Of a DNA stretch of 64,000 nucleotides, positions 58,249 to 64,000 are shown piece after piece. The stretch is taken from NCBI GenBank assembly GCA_902805475.1, contig CADCSX010000002.1:1488001-1552000 (forward strand). Reading direction: 5' to 3'. Origin of the DNA: Entonaema liquescens. Taxonomy: Eukaryota; Ascomycota; Sordariomycetes; Xylariales; Xylariaceae. Made by a program: the position numbers and the translations under genes. Numbering within the stretch: the stretch's first letter is position 1; every line of letters begins with the position of its first letter. The notes below the pieces were generated by a model, which saw only the letters and a list, made by a program, of their open reading frames with translations, had not been told where the DNA came from and ran no database searches.

Positions 58249-59540
58249 AGCAAAATGAACGGAGAACTTGAATAGCCCCGGGCAACTAATAAAGGAAATG
58301 TCGCATCGTGGGATTTGGTAACACGAAATCGAGATGGGATAGGCGAAGAAAAAAAAAAAAAAAAAGCTTAGCTGCACAAGGAAAGGCGTTGCGTTTACTT
58401 TGATATCTTAGGTAGTTTGTGCGAGGTTGTTTCAGCCTTGTTGAAACGATGGATTATACTTATTTAGCCATACTTCTGCATACTTGTGCCTCCTTCTGCA
58501 AGCTAGGATCCTAAACAAAGTTGCATTAGTCGAAATAAACCTATCTTGAAACTTCCACGGTCCTAATCAGGAAATGAATATTTCTCACAAGGAGACTTTG
58601 CACTATAAATTATATAGATTTCATGGTGACAATACGTTAGTGAAGAACCAAATTAATAGAGTTGGCATATTTACAATTCCCTTCTAGACCCTTAGGATGC
58701 CGTTGGATTGCAGCGTTAAATAAATGAACAGACTTCATTAGACGGGATAAATAATGATATCCAGATTGAGAATGGCATATCCCGTTATGACAATCCTACA
58801 TAAATTTATGACCGTGCATATATGAGGTCGTCGTCGTGCCATACGCGGTTATACCCGTTAGATTTTGACCAAAGCTGAATGAATAACCGTCACCAATAAG
58901 GTAATCGCCCTATAAAATTGGGGACATGCTGATGTCAAAATAGTCGAATAGGAAAGATAACCCGATCTATTTGACCCATTTTTACTCCAGGAACCGCAGG
59001 AACTGACAGATCTGACGACCGAATTAGGAATCTGCAAAGATTCCAAAGAATAGCTTCAGGTCTGCTCAGCCCCTGTTTCCACTGATATTAGATCCATTGC
59101 AGGGGGAGGGGCCCCTTACTGCCCTTCTTAAAATGGAACTATCTTGGTTTACAATTGGACACAGCTCGCAAACCACAGATTGAGACTGATCCGTGCATAA
59201 CCCCTGTAACAGATCTTAGGAGTTTACACAATGCCTGGACAATTTGCAGCCTCAGATCTGACGGTGAGATTTCCCTTTTCGGAAATGTAGATTCCAATCT
59301 CTAATACTCAGTGCATCGTGTAACTGGAAAAGGGCGACGATGCGGTCAGTTGAAAATGTGTATATAGTCAATATATATAATGTCGATAATAGAATATGAA
59401 TGTCATCAGAACTTTCGAAGTGCAAGCCTCTCTACTAATATCACATTTTCTTACATACAATAATAATAGTCCCTCCTGCTTAAAGCAGCATTTTCCAGCA
59501 TCATCATCAAGCTAATATTCCAACTTCCAACTTATTCACA
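58249..59540. other. Intergenic; promoter of the beta-propeller gene
   Basis: Includes the 17-A tract at 58349-58365. A TATATAG element near 59361, followed by TATATATAAT, lies about 160-180 bp before the next start codon. No gene is seen. Confidence 0.5.
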
Positions 59541-60799
59541 ATGAAGGCAAACTTCCTTACGACATTGATGTTGGCCAATGGCATTGCTGGTCATGCCATT
59601 CACCGACCTTCTTGCAAGCCGACCGCACCAACCACTGGAAAGGCTGTATACTTCCTGTCTAACGACGCCGACAACTCGATTGTAGCTCTGCCTATCCAAC
59701 CCGATGGCACCCTCAAAGCCGGAAAAAGGAACTCGGTCAACGGAGTTGGATCCAACGTCATAGATGGAAACACCAAACAACCTGCCGCGCCGGACGCACT
59801 CGTCAGCCAGTCTTCCCTCACTATATCCGGGAACGTAAGTTTTACTTATACATTGCTCACCCAACTAAATATACTAATTGACAATAGACCGTCTTTGCCG
59901 TCAACGCTCAAAGCGGGTCTGTAACCCCGATGACCATCTCCGACGACGACCCAACCAACTTGTTGTTCCGAAGCGGAGGAGCGTCCTACATCCAAAAGCC
60001 GTTCCCGAACACCGTTGCCGTATCCGCCAAGAACAAGGTCTTGTGTGCCGCAACGACCGCCACGCAAGCCGGTGTTTCCTGCGCTGGGTTCCACGACGGG
60101 GGCCTGGAGCCATTCAAGTCTGTCCTGTCTTTCGACCTCGGACAGTCGAACCCTCCTGTCGGCCCGACAAACACCGTCTCCCAGGTCTTGTTCTCCGACG
60201 ACGAGTCGACGCTCATTACTATCGTGAAGGGTGACCCCGCAGCTAACAAGACGGGATTCATCTCCACGCTGCCGGTTTCCGAGATCAACTCGGACTGCCC
60301 GCATGACACTCGCACGACCCCCGAGGGCACGGCCGTCTTATTCGGATCCCAGATCATCCCCGGAACCAGCACGCTCTTCGCGACGGACGCTTCCTTCGGC
60401 GCGGCTGTACTCAACATCGACGCGGCAACTGGAGGCGCGACAGTCGTTGGCAAGCAGGCCCTCGACGACCAGATGGCAACCTGCTGGTCTGCCTATTCCG
60501 AGACTACCAAGAGCGTCTTCGTCACGGACGTTGCTGTGCCCCGCATCGTTGAGATGAGCGCTAAGGATGCCAGCATTATCTCCCGCATTGACCTTTCCCA
60601 CACTGGCGATGCTGGTTTTATCGATTTGGCTGCTGCTGGTAACTTCCTCTATGTCCTCTCTCCTGGCACTGGGGAAACCGGTGCTGCTGTCATTGTCCTG
60701 GATATCTCTGGTGGTCAGGGCAAAGCGAAGTTCCTTCAGAGGTTTAATGTTGAAGGGTTGGCGGGCAAGAATGCTCAGGGGCTAGCCATTCTCCAGTAA
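59541..60799 (+). CDS. Secreted beta-propeller protein (lactonase/YVTN-like)
   Basis: Two exons, 59541..59834 and 59888..60799 (53-nt intron), give 401 aa. The signal peptide is MKANFLTTLMLANGIAGHA. The body has repeated beta-propeller strands of the pattern GKAVYFLSNDADNSIVALPI and VLFSDDESTLITIVKGD, then TKSVFVTDVAVPRIVEM and GNFLYVLSPGTGETGAAVIVL. This resembles 3-carboxymuconate cyclase/lactonase-like seven-bladed propellers secreted by many ascomycetes. Enzymatic activity is unproven; the family contains both lactonases and non-enzymes. The coding sequence is GC-rich at third positions, as expected for a strongly expressed secreted protein. Confidence 0.82.
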
Positions 60800-61241
60800 G
60801 AGTAAGGGGTGTTAGGGTCTTGTTCACTTCGTGTCTGTATTTTTCATTATTTTTTTTCCCCCAATAAATACCCAAGAAAAAGAAAAGTCTAGGCGTTGGA
60901 TATAGTTAGAATTGAAAATTTACTGTTTGCATTTACTTCTGCTTTTCTTCCGCTCAGGCTTTCGACTTAGGACGGGCCAAATTGAAGGGCCAAGAAATTG
61001 AAATGAAAAATGCTAAGCTGGGACTTGACAAATGGCTTATCATCTAACACACTCACCATTGATCACCTACATTGTGGGTGTTCTGTTATTGGAATACGTG
61101 ACCTTTGTAACACCAACCTACGTGCCTCTCAAGTACAACTCAACCTGGCTTTGGCCGCTCTCGGATTCATATAAATCGTACACTAAATTGCGTTCCCAAA
61201 GAAATAATACATTCAAACATTCCTTCCATGCAACTAGTACA
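60800..61241. other. Convergent intergenic region
   Basis: 3' flanks of the propeller and beta-glucosidase genes; a T-rich stretch and AATAAATA near 60866 are a likely polyadenylation signal. No gene is seen. Confidence 0.5.
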
Positions 61242-63786
61242 TCATAATCCGGTCCACCATTGCGTCTTCTCTACTTTGAACTGTCCCTGTAGTGGTGTAT
61301 TCTGACTACTGTTACCAACCAGAACACGGTAAGTTCCCACCTCCATCATCCAGGAGTCTGAGCTCTCGTCCCAGAAGCTGCAGGCATACTTTTTGTTTAA
61401 TTTGATCTCAACCAACTTTGTCGCGCCCTTTGGCACGTGCACCTTCTTAAATCCTTTGAGCTCCTTTATTGGTCGCTGAACTGTACTCGTCTGATGTGCA
61501 ACATACACCTGGACTACCTCGGAGCCGTCTCGAGGACCCGTGTTAGTCAAGTTTAAGGATACTGTTATCGTCTGGTCTTCGACTGATGATGTGTCTCTGA
61601 CGATTAGATCATCAAGTTTGAACTGTGTGTACGATAGTCCATGACCAAATGCGAATAATGGATCCCGCTTGGTCTTCTCATACCATCTGTATCCTACGTG
61701 GACTCCTTCCCCGTATAACACCTTCCCACCGTCGACTCTTGTGTTGATAAATGCGGGATTGTCCTCTAGACGTATGGGCCAGCTGAGTGGCAACTTCCCA
61801 TTGGGATTCGTCAAACCGAATAGAACACTCGCGATCGCGTTCCCTGTTTCATTGCCCCCGTACCACGCCTGGATGATGGCTGGCACCTTGTCCACCCATG
61901 GCATAGTGACGGGGGTCCCAGATTGATTTACAACGACAACATCCGAATTCACTGCGGCAACTGCTTCTACAAGGGCATCGGAACCCTGGGGAAGGTCCAT
62001 ATGGGCTCGGTCCCAGCCTTCGGACTCCCATTCTGAATTTAAGCCGATACAGAGAATGACCTGATCCACGCTTCGAGCAATTGCAACGGCTTCTTCAAGA
62101 AGTGTTGTGGGATCCGTTTTCGCACACCCACCAATTTGAAGACCGCCCACCCCCATCTGAGTTGCGCCGCCTTTAGCAATTTTTGAAGTGGGAGCAGTAC
62201 CAAACTGCACAAGCACAGTATGCTTTCGCCCCCCAGTAAGATGCTTGCTTCCCACTTCTTCAGCTGTTCCCGAGCCAAAGAAGGAGTCACCGGGTCTTTG
62301 TGTCGTTTCGTTGTCGACGACTTCTTCGCCGTCCACATAGAGACGACCAGAACCATTAACCGTTAGAGAGAAGAGGTATTCTCCGTCTGTTTCTGGTGTA
62401 AGGACGCCCTCTACTTCGACATAAAAGAGATTCGATGGGATATTTGGGTGTTTGTAGTCGTTCAAGAAACAGCTAGAGCTATCAATGTTGAACTTTTCAA
62501 CGGGGGTTCTATTCTTTGCTGAATGAGGTTCCAGATAAATGCGCATTTCCATCCCAGGTGAGCCATCGGGGGCAGTAGTTATTGATGTAAGCATTGGCAA
62601 TTTCTTGTATGCCGTTGCCCCTAGGGCATATTGAAGGGATTTTACCTGAGCTTGAACTCCCTCAAAGGGCGTAACCACGTAATATGGCCGAAGAGTTGCG
62701 GAACCACCACCACTGTATGCTGCGAACGTGGCATTAGGTCCAATGATTGCGGTTGTCTTGTCTTTATCCAAGGGGAGAATATTTCGCTCATTCTTAAGGA
62801 GAACAATTCCCGACCTCCCAACGTCTAGGAGCTTGAGTGCCGTTTCTGCTGTGTCTATTGTTCTCTCGATTATGGTTTCCCAAAGCTTGAGTGGCGCAAC
62901 TTGATTGATAGTTTTGAGTATCGCACGTACACGATCATCTAGAGAGCGTATCGATATCTTGCCTGAGTTGACAGAAAGTTTCGCAAGCCCTGCTCGCCAG
63001 CGTGTTGGCCCTGGCATTTCGATATCGAGACCAGCATTGATTGGCTCCGCAACTGAATAAGTTCCGTACCAGTCGCTCACCACAATGCCGTCGAAACCCC
63101 ATTCATCACGTAAAATCCCTTGAAGAATCTTAGGGTTCTCGCTCACATGTGTTCCATTTACCTTGTTGTAAGCCGTCATATAGCCCTTCGGTTTTGCTTC
63201 CATCTCAGCAATTTGAAACGGAAGCAGGTACACTTCTCTAAGTGCCCGTGCCGGGATTATTGAATCGGACTTCTGTCGCTGCTCTTCTTGATCATTCCCT
63301 ACGAAATGTTTGATAACAGAAACGACCCCAGTGGACTGGATACCTCGGACTACAGCAGCAGCCATTTTACCAGCTAAAACCGGGTCTTCACTAAAGCTTT
63401 CAAAGCCTCTCCCACCGAGGGGTGATCTTTGGATGTTTACAGTTGGTCCTAGAAGTAGTGAGGCCCCTTTTGCAATTGCCTCTGCCCCCATCATCTGACC
63501 AATGCTCTGAATCAAATCAACATCCCATGTCGCGGCCAGCCCTGTGCCACAAGGAGTACAAGCTGCTGGGACACCATTGAAAAGACGTGATCCTCGGACT
63601 CCATTCGGTCCATCAGACATCCGGAGGGGAGGTATCCCTAGTCGAGGAATAGCTTTTGTGTGCCAGAAGTCGGCTCCTAGTTTGCTATTAGTGACTGTTC
63701 ATTACAATATAGTTAGGGCGTCTACCTGAGATAAGGTCGATTTTCTCATCGATGGTCAGTTGCGACAGAATGTATTCGATGTTCAT
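61242..63786 (-). CDS. Beta-glucosidase, glycoside hydrolase family 3 with PA14 insert
   Basis: Two exons, complement(61242..63676, 63726..63786), with a 49-nt intron, give 831 aa. It hydrolyses terminal beta-glucosides such as cellobiose. The N-terminus is MNIEYILSQLTIDEKIDLIS, then RMSDGPNGVRG, the classic GH3 opening. The metal-free (alpha/beta)8 barrel carries KHFVGNDQEEQR and the nucleophile Asp in GIVVSDWYG (about residue 222). A PA14 domain sits between the two catalytic domains (GEYLFSLTVNGSGRLYVDG). The second domain has LNSEWESEGWDRAHMDLP, and a fibronectin-III-like domain closes the protein (GSEVVQVYVAHQ). There is no signal peptide, as in the intracellular GH3 beta-glucosidases of this length. 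Confidence 0.93.
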
Positions 63787-64000
63787 CTTGGCATGTAGTG
63801 TATGTTAACACTTCTCAACAGTCTTCGTTTTTGTATAGGAAGGGTCACACTTGTCGGTGGATAGTCTCGGAAACGTATGTCACATACTTGTCAATACTAA
63901 TATTCTTGAAGTCTCAAAACTCCGTAGCTACTTCTCGATATCATTAATTTTTATACCGTTGAGATATGCCGAACAGAATTCCTGTTCGGAATCATCGCCG
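63787..64000. other. Upstream region of the beta-glucosidase, window end
   Basis: No feature is seen in these 214 bp apart from the 5' flank of the GH3 gene. Confidence 0.5.

Overview
The window comes from a filamentous ascomycete (Pezizomycotina). Genes carry short introns, mostly 48-100 nt, with GTRNGT donors and CTAAY branch sites. The repertoire is typical of a plant-matter degrader, and a 4.9-kb AT-rich block carries the footprint of repeat-induced point mutation (RIP). Exon structures were worked out by hand from reading frames, splice signals and family conservation. Nothing was checked with software or databases.

Layout. 1-1045 is a non-coding flank packed with CACGTG and TACGTA palindromes, then CCAAT boxes. 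1060-5984 is the RIP block. Its left half is a degraded Ty3/gypsy chromodomain retroelement whose reverse transcriptase end, integrase and chromodomain can be traced in one frame. 5985-6571 is a damaged LURP-one-related gene at the block edge. From 7.4 to 18.5 kb, four genes lie on the minus strand: a C2H2 zinc-finger protein, a GH2 beta-galactosidase, a mitochondrial RCC1-repeat FMP25-like protein, and a TDT/Mae1-type transporter. From 21 to 28.5 kb come a secreted HD-domain protein, a calmodulin-like protein, a single-pass membrane protein and a CE1 acetylxylan esterase.

From 29 to 44 kb is a conserved housekeeping stretch: DNA ligase I (frameshifted as given), aldose 1-epimerase, a nuclear basic protein, COX20, and DNA polymerase epsilon catalytic subunit POL2 (2250 aa). 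From 44 to 61 kb are an unknown small protein, a SET-domain protein, a 2EXR protein, a TMEM53/PaxU-type hydrolase, a capsular-synthesis-like glycosyltransferase, an alpha/beta hydrolase-3 esterase, an amino-acid permease, a small Cys-rich protein and a secreted beta-propeller. A GH3 beta-glucosidase with a PA14 domain closes the window.

Themes. Several products fit plant polysaccharide use: acetylxylan esterase outside the cell, then GH2 and GH3 enzymes without visible signal peptides and a galactose mutarotase inside. Two replication genes (LIG1-like and POL2) lie within 6 kb of each other. I saw no secondary-metabolite backbone gene, CRISPR array, tRNA or rRNA. The most unusual features are the palindrome array beside the RIPped chromovirus fragment, and a set of one-base deletions in homopolymers that break three otherwise well-conserved genes.
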